Shown piece by piece: positions 45,019 to 57,352 of a DNA stretch of 64,000 nucleotides. Position numbers and translations under genes: made by a program. The stretch is from Bryum argenteum. Its lineage: Eukaryota > Streptophyta > Bryopsida > Bryales > Bryaceae. The stretch covers positions 4,327,409-4,391,408 of the forward strand of contig CM073328.1 of NCBI GenBank assembly GCA_037043015.1, in the 5' to 3' direction. The notes under the pieces were generated by a model. That model did not search any database. It saw only the letters and a list, made by a program, of their open reading frames with translations, and had not been told where the DNA came from. Numbering within the stretch: the stretch's first letter is position 1; each line of letters begins with the position of its first letter.

Positions 45019-45032
45019 GTTTGTCGAGACTA
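45019..45032 (+). other. Putative self-priming site next to the 5' LTR
   Basis: TTGTCGAGAC (45021-45030) is the exact reverse complement of GTCTCGACAA at 44886-44895, the predicted RNA 5' end. There is no TGG-starting tRNA-complementary site here, as most plant gypsy elements have for initiator tRNA-Met. It fits the fold-back priming known for Tf1 of fission yeast. Confidence 0.6.
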
Positions 45033-45204
45033 CCTTCTCACAAATATCGAGTTAGTCCCTTCTTGTTAGAGAGTGGATTACCCCTCTTCTCGAAGGTGTG
45101 CTAGTGTTTTAGAGGTTGCGGATTACCCTCCTCTAAACCAATATTGTTCTCTTGTCAAATTTTTCTTTTCTTTCGTAGATTTAGTCAAAGATCAAGACGT
45201 TAGT

Positions 45205-46206
45205 ATGGCTGAAAATTTGGAATCCAAATTGGACGCCATCATGAGTCTCTCTTTTGCATTATCACATAGACAAGCGGAGATAGAAGGAGCCATGGCAAGA
45301 CTTCACAATGACGGAGCATCCGGGATAACATCATCCAGGATTCACCAGTCTCAAGCAACTACACCGGAGGAGGCGACTACACCTTTGGTTCAACAAAACC
45401 CAATGATTCAACAACGGAAGGAGCCTAGAGTTAGTCTTCCTGACAAGTTCGACGGAACGCGTTCCAAGTTTCGAGGTTTTGTCAACCAAATCAAGTTGAT
45501 AACAGTTTTACAGCCTGAACGATATCCGACGGAGGAGGCACGTGTTGGACTTGTTGGAACTCTGCTTACAGGGCAAGCTTTGTCGTGGTTTGCCCCCTTG
45601 TTCGAGAAACGATCGCCAATTCTGAGCAACTTTGAGACGTTCTTGGAGGCATTTGCAGAAGCATTTGGCGAACATGACAAGGTCCGATGGGCTACAACAA
45701 AGATCCGATCACTACGACAAGGGACGCGCTCTGCATCAGTCTACGCATCGGATTTTAGACAACTGGCTAGTGACATCAACTGGGACGAAGAAGCATTGGT
45801 GAGTCAGTTTTATTGGGGTTTGAGGGATGATGTGAAGGACCTACTTTTATCTCTTCCTGATCCGCAAACGCTCAACGAAGCCAATAGCCAAGCTGTAAAG
45901 TGCGACAACCGTTTATTCCAGCGTCGTCAAGACCAGCGCCCAAAATACCAAACGAGTCGCTACACCACGAGTATGTCGGCAAACAATTTGAGTTCTCATT
46001 CGGAGGCAGAATCCATGCAAATCGACGCGGCACGTGTCAAAGCTCTTACTCCAGAAGAGAAGAAACGACGTATGGAAGAAGGACTCTGTTTGTACTGCGG
46101 AGAAGAAGGCCACAAGGTTGGAAATTGCCCCAAGAAGCAGAACCGGAGCATTGTTAAGACTAGGAGTGCGGTGATCCCGGAAAACGAGGATGCCCAGCCA
46201 CAGTAG
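45205..46206 (+). CDS. gag: Gypsy Gag
   Basis: 333 residues from ATG 45205, the first ATG of the frame after the LTR leader. An N-terminal coiled segment (LESKLDAIMSLSFALSHRQ) precedes the retrotransposon capsid region (FDGTRSKFRGFVNQI, LTGQALSWFAPL, FLEAFAEAFGEHD, LRQGTRSASVYASDFRQL, FYWGLRDDVKDLL). It ends in one CCHC zinc knuckle (CLYCGEEGHKVGNC). It forms the particle and binds element RNA. Frame intact, stop TAG. gag and pol are in separate frames. Confidence 0.93.
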   Translation: MAENLESKLDAIMSLSFALSHRQAEIEGAMARLHNDGASGITSSRIHQSQATTPEEATTPLVQQNPMIQQRKEPRVSLPDKFDGTRSKFRGFVNQIKLITVLQPERYPTEEARVGLVGTLLTGQALSWFAPLFEKRSPILSNFETFLEAFAEAFGEHDKVRWATTKIRSLRQGTRSASVYASDFRQLASDINWDEEALVSQFYWGLRDDVKDLLLSLPDPQTLNEANSQAVKCDNRLFQRRQDQRPKYQTSRYTTSMSANNLSSHSEAESMQIDAARVKALTPEEKKRRMEEGLCLYCGEEGHKVGNCPKKQNRSIVKTRSAVIPENEDAQPQ

Positions 46207-46211
46207 GAACC

Positions 46212-49200
46212 GTGCGGCTGGACGATTCAATGCCACAACAACAATCAGGTTCCTCTTTCTCTGTCCAACCTGCCCGTTGTTTTACAATTCCCTTGTCTCT
46301 TGGTCCTCAAAAACACAAAACTTTAGCTCTATTAGATTCGGGAGCATCTACTTGTTTTTTAGATGAAGAATTTGCTAAGCGCCACAAGATTCATCTAGCA
46401 TGTAAGTCCAAACTGTTTATGTAGAGGTGATAGATGGACGACCTTTATTGTCTCGCGCAGTGTCACCACGTGAATCGAGCACCTATAGAGGTGGGGTTTA
46501 AGGACCATAGTAGTTACGTTGTTTTTAATGTCATTAGAACCCCGTCAAACCCTGTCATCCTAGGTCTCTCTTGGTTAGAACAACATAACCCTACTATAGA
46601 TTGGAAGTTGCGGAAAATAACTTTTTCCAAAGAACATTCCAAGAGCCAACCTAGTAGACATCCCAAGATAGGAAACCATTGTTTATTGGAGCAAGGACGT
46701 TAAATACGATCATCCAAAGAAGCGCAAGACTTTGTCATCTATGCAATTTCAACTAGCACGGAGAAGAGTTCGACGGCAAGCATACGAGGAAGCAATACTG
46801 AGGATTTTGAGGACGTGTTTTGAAGAAGAACGCGGACATACTACCGAAAGCATCGGCCATACGATTGCGCCGTAGACGCAAGAAGGAAAGCACAACCGCC
46901 TTTTGGCCCAATCTACAATCAATCTCTCAAACGGAGTTAGCGGAGCTGCGAAGAAAGATATTGACGAGAATCTAGCGAAGAACTTCATTCGTCATTCAAA
47001 GTCGTGGTGGGGCACCAATCTTGTTTGTAAAGAAGAAGGATGGCTCTTATTTAATGTGCGTGGACTATCGAGGCCTCAACAAGGTAACTAAGAAAAATCG
47101 TTATCCGTTACCCTCGATTTTACGGTCTCTTGGAGCAGCTCGGGCGTCAAAGATCTTTACAAAAATTGATCTCGAGGGAGCTTACAACCTAGTACGGATC
47201 GAGGAAGAAGACGAGTGGAAAAAGCGTTCCGTCAAGGTATGGCCATTTTGAATATAATGTCATGCCTTTTGGCCTTACCAATGCTCCATTTGTTTCCAAC
47301 ACATGATGAATGACATCTTTCGGGAGCACCTCGACGACTTCGTTGTCATCTATCCGGATGACATCCCGATATTTTCCAAAAACGAAGAAGAGACGAGAAG
47401 CACGTTCGTTTGGTCCTCGAGAAACTACTTAACGGGACTCTACGCCAAGTTGGAGAAGTGTCTATTCCACCAAACCGAGATGGAGTTTTTAGGGTTCATT
47501 GCAACTACAGACGGCTTGAAGATGGACCCTAAGAAGGTGGAAGCAATTGTATCATGGGAGGTTCCGAAGACGGTTAGAGACGTACAATGTTTTCTTGGAT
47601 TTGCTAACTTCTATCGAATCTTCATCAAGAATTATTCTCGAGTCGCTGCTCCACTCACTCGGTTGACTTGTAAGGACAAGCTCGAATGGGGACCTCAAGC
47701 AAAAAAGGCATTCCAAGACCTCAAGATGGCATTTATCACAGCTCCAATCTTGGTACATCCCGACTTACAAAGGCCTTCTATTTGGAGACCGATGCTTCGA
47801 TTTTTTCTTTGGGAGGGAGCCGTACTTTCATGAGATGGACGTGGACGGGAAGCTTCATCCGGTGGCGTTCTATTCTCGAAAGTTTTTCTGCTAAAATCAA
47901 TTATGAAATCCACGATAAGGAACTTCTTGCCATAGTAGATTCCTTCCAAGAGTGGCGACACTTTCTCGAAGGCACAGACATCCAGGTGACCGATACACGG
48001 ATCACAAGAATTTGGAGTACTTTATGTCGGCTCGAGTCTTGAATCGACGCTGCTCGGTGGAATATGTCGTTGTCACGATTTGACTTTGTTATTACCTATC
48101 GCCTGGGAAGCAACAAGGACTATCCGATGCCTTATCGGGAGATCGTATCTAGCGCCTAAAATTTGGAGAAGCGGCGTTTGATCAACAATGCACCACATCT
48201 TTGAAAACCGAGCATTTTAGAATTTGCGCTCATTGTAAATGCCAATTGATACGGACTTTCTTAACCAGGATACGTCATTGCGACAATTGAAGATTCTGTA
48301 GCTCTCGAGATCAAGAAGCGTCTTGATAATGACAAGTTCAAGGTGGAGGAGATCTTTTGTACTTTGAAGAAGCGATCGTATATTCCTAAGGGACGAACAC
48401 GACTTCGAGTCCTCCAATCACGCCATGACTTTCCAGCTGCAGGACATTTTGGATACAACAAGACATTGGAGCTTATTTCGCGAGACTTCTGGTGGCCCCA
48501 AATGTGGAAGGATGTGAAGGAGTTTGTTCTCTCTTGTGATATTTGTTCAAGGTCGAAGAACCCTCGGCATCGCCCCTATGGACTTTTGCAGCCATTGCCT
48601 ATCCCGCATCGACCATGGTCTTCAGTTTCCATGGATTTCATTACGGACCTGCCGCCTTCAAACTCGTTTGACAGCATCTTTGTTGTGGTAGATCGGTGAC
48701 GAAGATGGCGCATTTTGTTCTTGCAAGAAGACATCGTCGGCGAAGATCTGACAAGACTCTTTCTTGATAATGTATATCGTTATCACGGCTTGCCAGATGA
48801 TATTGTGTCGGATCGCGGAACCCAGTTCGTCTCCAAGTTCTGGAAATCTCTATTTGAGATATTGAAGGTGGATATCAAGCTTTCTTCGGCATTTCATCCT
48901 CAAACCGACGGACAGACGGAACGGGTGAATCAAGTATTGGAGCAGTATCTACGTTGCACCATCAACTATCAGCAAGACGATTGGATCGAGTATCTACCGC
49001 TTGCCGAGTTCGCCTACAACAACACTATTCATGCGTCGACCCAACAAACACCATTCTTTGCCAACTACGGATACCACCCGAAGCTTGATTTATGGAATTC
49101 AGTGGCCAATAACAACCCAGCAGAAGATTTTGCGAAGCAGCTATCGGAACTTCAAGCAACGCTGAGACTTCAATTGCAAACTGCCCAAGAGTCGTACAAG

Positions 49201-49660
49201 GCGTCCGCAGATAAATTTCGGAATGAGGCACCTACTTTCAAGATCGGAGATAAAGTATGGCTGCTTCGACGGAATATCAAGACCAAGCGGCCGTGTGATA
49301 AGTTGGACTATCGAAGATTGGGACCATTTGCCATCCAGAAACAAATCAATCCAGTGGCGTATCGGTTGGAGTTACCAGCTACTATGAATGTACATCCAGG
49401 TCTTCCACGTGTCTTTATTGGAACCTTATCGAGTCGACTTTTCCGGGAAGAGTGCGAGGGCCGCCACCTAAGATCGAAATTGAGAACCACGAGGAATATG
49501 AGGTGGATAAGATCTTTGGATTCACGGCGCGAAGGGGAAACTTGGAGTATTTTGTGCATTGGAGCGGATACGACATCAATGAAAGAACGTGGGAACATGC
49601 CGAAAATCTTGTAAATGCGCCGGAAAAGTGCATGGGAATTTCATCAACGATATCCTCATA
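46212..49660 (+). pseudogene. pol: Gypsy Pol (protease, RT, RNase H, integrase, chromodomain), frame-broken
   Basis: Protease: LLDSGAS at about 46320-46340 and ILGLSWLEQHNP near 46560. [18 protein letters not shown] (47024 on), IDLEGAYN, active-site box read as YPDD at 47351-47362. RNase H: LETDAS, HDKELLAIVDSF (47780-47970). Integrase: HHCC zinc region (H-x4-H near 48430, CDIC near 48540), then the core MDF, SDRGTQF and the TERVNQVLE glutamate. Chromodomain: FVHWSGYDINERTWE at about 49550. Frame changes near 46.42, 46.49, 47.25, 47.8, 48.05, 48.7 and 49.45 kb break it. It is described as found, not restored. Confidence 0.9.
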
Positions 49661-50198
49661 AACCTAAGCCTTTCCGACAATAACTTCTCTCGACGCTTGC
49701 CCACTCGGGAGAATAAAGGGGGAGAGTGAACACAACCTCGATTCACATTTGATTTACATATTTTGTTCTAGATAGAATTTCTCTATAGTCATAGTTTGGT
49801 TTTTAGTCATGGATAGTCAAGAGATAGATAGCATACTGGGTTATGCCATCTCAACCAACCAACTCTCGAAGGCGACCAGGAGATGAAGAACGCGCCACGC
49901 CACGACGCCGACGGAGGATTCGAGCAATCGATCGGTGGTGATTGTATTTGAGGTCGAGCCCGCTTTCAATGGTCCGCCAGGAAGGTGTGTTTGCGGGACA
50001 ATTCCATAAACGGCATACGAAGTTCACGCTTGGTCGAGGAAGTGGAAGGCGTCGGCCACTATCGTTGGCTTCGAGGACCGATGAACCACTTGCCTCGTGA
50101 ACAACAATTGGAGTTTATTGCGGATGTCATGCGGCAGATTTTCATTTTTTTCTGCGTTGGTATTGACTAACAACAACGTTTTTCGGAGACCTCGAAGC

Positions 50199-50213
50199 TA
50201 GAAGGGGAGGTGA
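50199..50213 (+). other. Polypurine tract
   Basis: AGAAGGGGAGGTGA directly before the 3' LTR; primer site for plus-strand synthesis in LTR elements. Confidence 0.75.
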
Positions 50214-50698
50214 TGTCACGGACATACACAAGAAGTTTCTAGAAGGTTCTTCTAAAATATTCTCTGAAGATTCCCTAAAAGATTCCTCGAAGATTCCTTG
50301 AAGATTCCCCTGTGTCACGGCCACGTACTAGGTAGACAACTTAGGAAGGTTCTAGAAGGTTAGAAGCTTCCGGAAACTTCCGGAAGTTCCCGGAAGTCTC
50401 CGGAAGTTTTGGAAGGTCTTTGAAGTTTCCGGAAGGCCCTGGAAGCTTCTGGAAGGTCTTGGAAGTTCTTGGAAGGTCCTAGAAGGTCCTAGGTTGAGGA
50501 AGGTTCTGGAGAACCTTCTTCTTAGCTAGTATATATAGGAGTCGAGGCTGAGGGCAACCTCAGTCTCGACAACGCATCTCTTGGAGCTCTAGCTCATCTC
50601 TCTTGTTGTTGTTCGTGTACTCTTCTTGTTAATTCAAGCTCCTGTCAGTTCTTGTTAGTTTCCACATATTCTTATCATCTGTTTCCGTGTCCCTGACA
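50214..50698 (+). repeat. 3' LTR
   Basis: TGTCACGG..CCCTGACA, colinear with the 5' LTR including the GAA/TTC array, TATA box and GTCTCGACAA. Confidence 0.93.
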
Positions 50699-53600
50699 CT
50701 ATGTCTCCCCATGCAATATTACCAAGATTCCAACACCAGCAAGCATTTCACCATATCTTCAAATCATACATATTGCAAACAAACCACTAACACCGTGGCT
50801 TATCATCCATCTCTACATGCCATCTCATCCCGAAGACATCGGATTAATCCCCTACATTCAACAAACAATTACTACCCAAGTACAAACACACCCAAATCAC
50901 ACTCATATTCTTTGTGGTGATTTTAACAGAGACATCGCACTAATTGGCAGGCAAAACGAACACACCACAACACCACCGCAAGAAGAAGACACTCAATGGC
51001 GCAATTTCACAAATAATCTCAATCTAAATTATATCCCCACGAATAGCCCATTCTCCAGACAAGGTGGATATAACTATACATAGTCAAGCCTTATTGACAG
51101 TTACTACATAAATACCACAAATCACCATCTTTTCACATCCACTACCAACTACATACAAAACCTTAACTCAGACCAGTCACCAGTAAACCTTCACATACCA
51201 CAACAAACACTAATAGCTCGCCCTCCACCGAAACCAGCTACAAAACCCCCTCGTGTTCTCAACCCCATCCCACAAGCCAACTTAGACTCATTCAACACTA
51301 CATTCTTTGAACAAAACGCACTCTCCATCAGCAACCTTACAACTACTTTAAAACAAGAACAACTCACTCCTACAGAATGGTCCATCGCTTGTACACAATT
51401 AGACCTCCTCATCAACAACATTAGAGAAACATTGAATAATACATGTACCGCTCCTCCCATCCCCACTCTCACCCCACAAACTACTCACCAAGGTGGATAT
51501 CTACCAAGAAAATCCCAAAAAGACTGGAAAAACACATTTCTACATACCACCTAATTCGCAAAACAATCTACATAGCCAATAACAACGACACATGGAGAAC
51601 ACACCCAATAATACAAGAAACACAACAACACACACATGTAAACATACCCCCACCTCCAGATACAGATGCTACAAAAAAAGATTGGTTAAATACACTAGCA
51701 AACTTAGCTAAAACCGCAAACAAAAAAGCACGTACCATTACCACAAAATACACTCGCCAATCCGTCAAAAAGGCCATAACAAAATATAGACAACTTTATA
51801 ACACTAGCCCCAAGAAAATAAACAACCGTGTCTTCAAAAACCTAGAAACCCCACCACTCGACTGCATCACCACTCACAACAATGAAATCCTCACTAGCCC
51901 AGAAGACATAGCCCAAGAAATCTTCTTGCAACAATCCATCACTAATTGCCCAACCATTCCAACATGCTACTATCAACCAAAACACTCTCAAAACTGCACA
52001 TGTGCAGTTCGCCAATATCCGTGGCATGAATTAGATGGATTTATCCTTGAAAAAAGAGGCACCCTAGAAATCCCACTACATACATACTACAATCGTGAAA
52101 CTTTTGACATTTGTCTAAAAAACCTTTCAAAAAACAAAGCCCCTGGCCCCGACAAAATCCCTAACTCCATTCTCAAAAATATGCCTGACTTATTCCACAC
52201 CCTCCTATACCTCTTCTTCTCTCACTGCTATATGCAAAAACAAATACCTTCATCATGGAAAACTAGCCTTACTATACTCCTCTACAAGAAAGGCGACCCC
52301 CCACGTCTTCCCAACCATAGACCCATTGCCTTAGCCAACACAATATACAAACTCTTTACTAGTACTCTTACATTCATCCTATCAGCATACGGCGAACACC
52401 ACCAAATCCTTCATGACAGCCAAGAAGGCTTCCAAGCTGAAAGAAGTACCTCTAGACAAATCCAACTCATCACAGCTGCACTTGAAGATGCTAGAATCAC
52501 AAACCAAGACATTTACATCATGTACATCGACTTCAAAAATGCCTTTGGATCTCTAGACCACGCTAGACTACTAGCAATAATGAAAGACTTGGGCTACCCA
52601 GAAGATGTTGTTGCACTAATTGGAAATATTTACTCACACTCCACCACAATATACATCGGAGAACACTTTGGACAAACGAAACCAATACCAATTCAACGTG
52701 GCACCATCCAAGGTGACACATTAAGTCTAAATCTATTTATCATATTCCTAGAACCCCTTCTCAGATGGCTGCAACGAGGAAACTATGGTTACAAATTTGG
52801 AACATCAAACACAACGATTAACTCTACTGCATATGTCGATGATCTAGCTGCTCTCACTGCTACCCTTCAAGCGCTTCAAACACAAATGAACAAAATCAAA
52901 CAATTCAGTGACTGGACAGGACTTGAAATAGGCACACAAAAATGTGCAGTTACAGGCTGCCCCAACAAATCCAAACTCACACCTACTGCCTTTAAAACCC
53001 TCCTCCAAACACAAAACATCAACTACAAAAATGAACCATTACCAACACTACATCAAAACGAAGCCTATTCATACCTTGGCATCCAAGTGGTACCAACACT
53101 AAAATGGAAACTCCAAACACACCTATCCACCAAAAAACTTACTGAACAATGCCAAAAACTTATTAATTGTCCTGCCACAATGAAACCAAAAATCAACATG
53201 GTGGATACAGTAATTCGTGCAGGCATTGCATATAGCTTCTACGCAGTACCCTACTCACTACCAATGATCAAAAAACTAGATAAGAAAATATCTAGCATCC
53301 AAAAAACAATATGCGATTTACCCAAATGTACAGCAAATGTTATAGCACAATTACCACATGTAGACTTTGGTCTTGAAGCATTTTCCCTTAAAAATGCTTA
53401 CCTACGATGCATTGGAGACCAATTAACAAATGCACTCACTGATAAAGGCAAACTAGGCCCAATTTATCAGGGCCTTACCCAACACATTTTAGCCAAATTT
53501 GGTGGATCCAAAGAAATTCCCCGAATAAAATACCACGACTTTATACACTCCCCAATCACCAGAACACTCTTCTTACTCAAAGAAGAGGGCGGCATCCACC

Positions 53601-56600
53601 TAAAAAGCACACTCCACAACTTCCACCTTGAAGCCACCGAATTAGAAACACAATGGATCGCTCAAGCTTCAAGCCTCCTACCCCACCTCGATCCCAAACT
53701 ATCTCTCAAGCTATTGCAAAAACTGCTAAGCCATAACATCTACAAAATAAAACATCTCACACTTCCAAATGGAACTACTTTGATGTCATCCATTGACTTT
53801 AGAACATACTATAAAAACCCCACAAGATTAGAGAGAAGCGCCCTAAATTTGGCACAACAACTCTTCTGCCAAAGCATTTGTACTCCGGCATGTTCACATC
53901 CATGCCACATACACTCACCATCCCATCTATTATACAACATATATACCACACATAATCACGAAATATTCCCCCCTACCCCTCTACCTCCCACGCAACCAAC
54001 TCACCCACCACTAATACCAACAATACCCCCAACCAAAAAAATCATCAATGATCCAATTAACTTTCCCATACACCACATATCTGCACACAAACTAGTCACC
54101 AAAAAAGACAAATACAAAATCACCCAGTCGTCTAATGAATACACATGCCATTGGGAAATATACAACCATCCTCCATTCCACACCTGGCTATCGCCTAAAG
54201 TGCTCTTTCCACCAAACTATCCGGCCGTCATAAGACATAATCTTAACCTCTTATCTGATTATTACACACAACAAAAGCACACACTCTACAAACACAACAT
54301 CAACAGTTGCTTCACACTATCACAAGTAAAAGACACCCGCTTCATCCCGCCTCCAACAAACCTACCTCTTATACAAATACATCTCCAAAATTGCAATCCT
54401 GACAAGGACATCCTCACAAACTCCCCCACCATACAAGTCCTAAATGCAACAACACATTTATATGATAACACCGGCCATTTCCTCCTCACCATCCCCACAT
54501 CTAGACTCACATGGCTATGGAAACAATACCACTCATCCCTCAACACCAACCACGGTTTAACCCCCCCCCCACGCAATCGTTTGAAACTGAAATTATTTTG
54601 CTATACAAACGCTACAATCACACTACCTCCAAACGCAATCCCAAAACCACACACCACCACACGCTTCCCACTGCCATAATTGACACACTTATCACATCCT
54701 TCCAGATTACACACACATACTTCTCCTCCCTGGTAACATGCCTACTTCAAATTACAAAATACTACTCCATATTCCCCCGTGACAAAATATTTGGCTCCAG
54801 TGGACTTGCCTTCCAATACAAATGGCAAGGCATAGGATATGCCCACCCTCACAACGATGAAACCGCTCAACAAACCATACATTGGGCTCGATTAGCCGCG
54901 CAACAAAATCACAATGCCACAACCATTGTTGTCATGCCAGATAAGCAATGGTTCCACAACCCAACACCTTATTCAACTGAATTCCCGGATACGCATGTTT
55001 TAGCACACTTTGCGGCGGACACAATAACATACGAAGAGCCCACCATTTCCACCAATCACCAAAAACCACACACCGAACCAAACACAATTCAAATCCTCTG
55101 CATCCATCACAAACAATATAATCTCACCACCTCAACAGACATTCAAAACCTCACAACCACACTTAGAAACTTATTCATTACACACTTTCAACTCCAAGAA
55201 GTCCCCTCTACCCCCGCCAACACCACGGTAAATAAAAACAAAAACTGGACAAAATTACTATACCCCCCCCATGTATACATTCAATTTCTCAACCACACCC
55301 CCACTTCCACAATTTGTTACACATCTCCCTATCAAATCCCCCCCCCCTCCAATATAGCTACTATATAGATGGCTCTTTTAAACCCCCCCAAGAAACAACC
55401 TCTGGCCATTGGCTACCTGAAACCGCCGGATATGGCATTTATAACCCCACCAAACCAGATATCCAAATCTCGAAACGACTCTCTGGCCTCCAAACAATCT
55501 TCAGAGCAGAGTTTATGGCCATATATAAAACTCTCAAAATACTCACAACAAAATACATAGACGAACCCGCATACATCTTTACAGACTGCATAAACTGTTT
55601 ATACGTGATACAAACACATTTAACACACCCTACTCTACAAAACAATCACCCAGACCAAAACACCCTCATTGCTATAACCAACATGCTACAAATACAAACA
55701 CAACCTACCACATTCCATAAAGTACGAGCCCATGTCAATATCTTTGGAAATGAAAAAGCAGACAAACTTGCAAAAGAGGGAAACGAGAAAAATTATAAAT
55801 TCGCTCGTAAACACCACGAATTTGCACACATCACCCCTTTCTATTACCAAAAAGATGTATGGCGAGGACCACACCATAGACCGGATAAAGGTCCTGTCAG
55901 AAACCTCCACACATACCTAGACAAATATGACCATGAAAACAACCTTATAAAACTTGCACAAGACTTTCCCAACATAAATAAATGGACCTCCAATCCGGAC
56001 ATACATGCAAAATCTTCAAATTCCTTCTGGAAGAACCCAACAATTAGAGACTCTCAAATAACTAGCATACTAAAATTCCGAACAGGACAATACATGGGAC
56101 ACGCACGAAAACAACTATTCTTTGGACATATAAGGTTCCCATCAAAGACATGCCCTATTTGCAACTCCACAGACGTAGACACGTGGCTACACGTCCTACT
56201 CAAATGCCCCCAACCAAACATACACGCACTTAGAGTTACCAGGCACAATCAGGCAGTTAAAGCCATCAAACAACTCATCCTGTCAAACACCAAATCTAGA
56301 TGTTACACACTCATAAATGCTGGAAAACACCTTAACGCACCCCCTGATAACAGAGTACCAAGCTGGCTCCTCCATTGCACTTGCGACATACGTAGATGTC
56401 ACTGCAATGCACGATTTAGACCTGACTTACTATGCGTAATAGGTCTCCCACACCAAGGCACACCCCCACAACATCCCAATGACAACATTGTCATCCAAAA
56501 CGTTGAATTCACATATTGTAATGATAGATTCCCGCAAGAAACCATCACAAATAAAATCAACAATACCAACCACTACTAGACTCAATAGCTGCCCGTGGCT

Positions 56601-56823
56601 GGAAAGTCAACCCTCTCATAGTCATCACCTCAGGCGCCAGAGACACAACTCACACACCCTCCATGACCTCATTAGAAACCACATTCAAACTCACCAAAAA
56701 ACAAATCAAAAACACATTCAAATCAATTAACACAATAGCCATAAGACACGCCGCATTAATCCTCCTACATAAACGAAAACTAGAAAACCACCAAACCCTC
56801 CCTACCAATCTCGAACCACCATG
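50699..56823 (+). pseudogene. LINE ORF2 remainder: APE endonuclease, RT, RNase H, zinc motif (frame-broken)
   Basis: Continues the frame cut at 44534. Endonuclease: GDFNRD at about 50915-50932, YT-stop-SSLIDSYY with TAG at 51081 in place of a probable Trp. RT: APGPDKIPNS, FKNAFGSLDHARLL, RGTIQGDTLS, AYVDDLA (YVDD 52832-52843), EAYSYLGIQV. RNase H: YIDGS at about 55359, AEFMAIYKTL, FTDC, RAHVNIFGNEKADKLA. C-terminal CPIC..H..C (56152-56208) and a Cys/His-rich end. Frame changes near 51530, at 54561-54570, at 55338-55347 and near 56560 are all in the -1 sense; the middle two fall on runs of ten C. Confidence 0.88.
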
Positions 56824-56833
56824 ACAAACAAAA

Positions 56834-57075
56834 GGGGGGGGGGTAGTGGTGCAAACCACTGTTGTTAGCAGCGCAATGCTTCAGTCTCAGCTTCTCGGGT
56901 AGGGGCCAGGTGGTTGATTTATTTTCCTGCCATATACTCACAAACAGCCCCAAGCCATGCGAACTGCTCAAACGAGTCCGTCGGGGTTCGAACTCGGACC
57001 AGCACGATTACAAACGTCCCACACCTCAACCACCCTAAGACTACATGGCTTGGTGACCACGAACCCACCAAAATC
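56834..57075 (-). mobile_element. tRNA-like SINE relic in the LINE 3' region, reverse orientation
   Basis: On the minus strand GTCTTAGGGTGGTTGAGGTG (A-box-like) and GAGTTCGAACCCC (B-box-like) lie about 35 bp apart, followed by a body that ends at a run of ten C (56834-56843). It differs from the 26.6 kb SINE in body and tail. It could be an independent insertion or part of the LINE 3' UTR; no target duplication seen. Confidence 0.4.
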
Positions 57076-57214
57076 TCACTTAACACACCTATGGTTCACC
57101 AAACAAACCGCACCATCAATAGTTTTATCTTGGTAACTCTCGTTTAGTCAAGTTGCAGTTATGAGTAGTTTAGTCTAGTTACAGTTATGTGTTGAGTTAG
57201 TGTCTATTCCCAAA

Positions 57215-57340
57215 AGGGGTGAGTAGTTTTGTTCTGTTTCCTCTTTGTCCTGTGGCCATTGAGGTAAAGACATTACGAACAGACGCTGTATTCACGCCAA
57301 TCTCTTATTGGAGATTGGAGTTCTTATCTATCTATCTATC
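57215..57340 (+). other. LINE 3' tail: conserved stem-loop and TATC repeat
   Basis: Contains GACATTACGAACAGACGC, TATTCACGCC, then the perfect stem CCAATCTC/GAGATTGG with a 6-base loop, GGAGTTCT and (TATC)n. The same order occurs at the end of the SINE at 26.6 kb with a different stem sequence. Likely the reverse transcriptase recognition site. Confidence 0.75.
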
Positions 57341-57352
57341 TAAGTTTTGAAG
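57341..57352 (+). repeat. LINE target-site duplication, right copy
   Basis: TAAGTTTTGAAG, identical to 41688-41699. Confidence 0.85.

Larger units (their letters stand above)
44535..50698 (+). mobile_element. Ty3/gypsy chromovirus-type LTR retrotransposon nested in the LINE
   Basis: 6,164 bp; LTRs of 484 and 485 bp, target duplication CTATG at 44530-44534 and 50699-50703. Gag with zinc knuckle, then protease, RT, RNase H, integrase and chromodomain. The LTRs differ at roughly 15-20 positions (about 96-97 percent identity by eye), so insertion is not very recent. gag is intact; pol is broken by several frameshifts. It disrupts the LINE endonuclease. Confidence 0.95.
41700..57340 (+). mobile_element. 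Full-length non-LTR retrotransposon (LINE) with a 5S-derived 5' end
   Basis: Bounded by a 12-bp direct repeat. It begins with a full-length 5S rRNA-like sequence, then a 177-bp tandem duplication, a long stop-free frame, a GC-rich palindrome array, a 2A-like motif, APE endonuclease, reverse transcriptase, RNase H and a Cys-His motif, and ends in a TATC-repeat tail. Without the nested gypsy element it is about 9.5 kb. RNase H and the 3' tail structure point to an I-like rather than the usual plant L1 lineage (inference). The coding strand is strikingly G-poor. It is damaged by one nonsense codon, four single-base frame changes and the gypsy insertion. Confidence 0.9.

Noticed and set aside
45019-45060. 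tRNA-Met primer binding site
   Set aside because: No TGGTATCAGAGC-like sequence follows the LTR; a self-complementary site is present instead.
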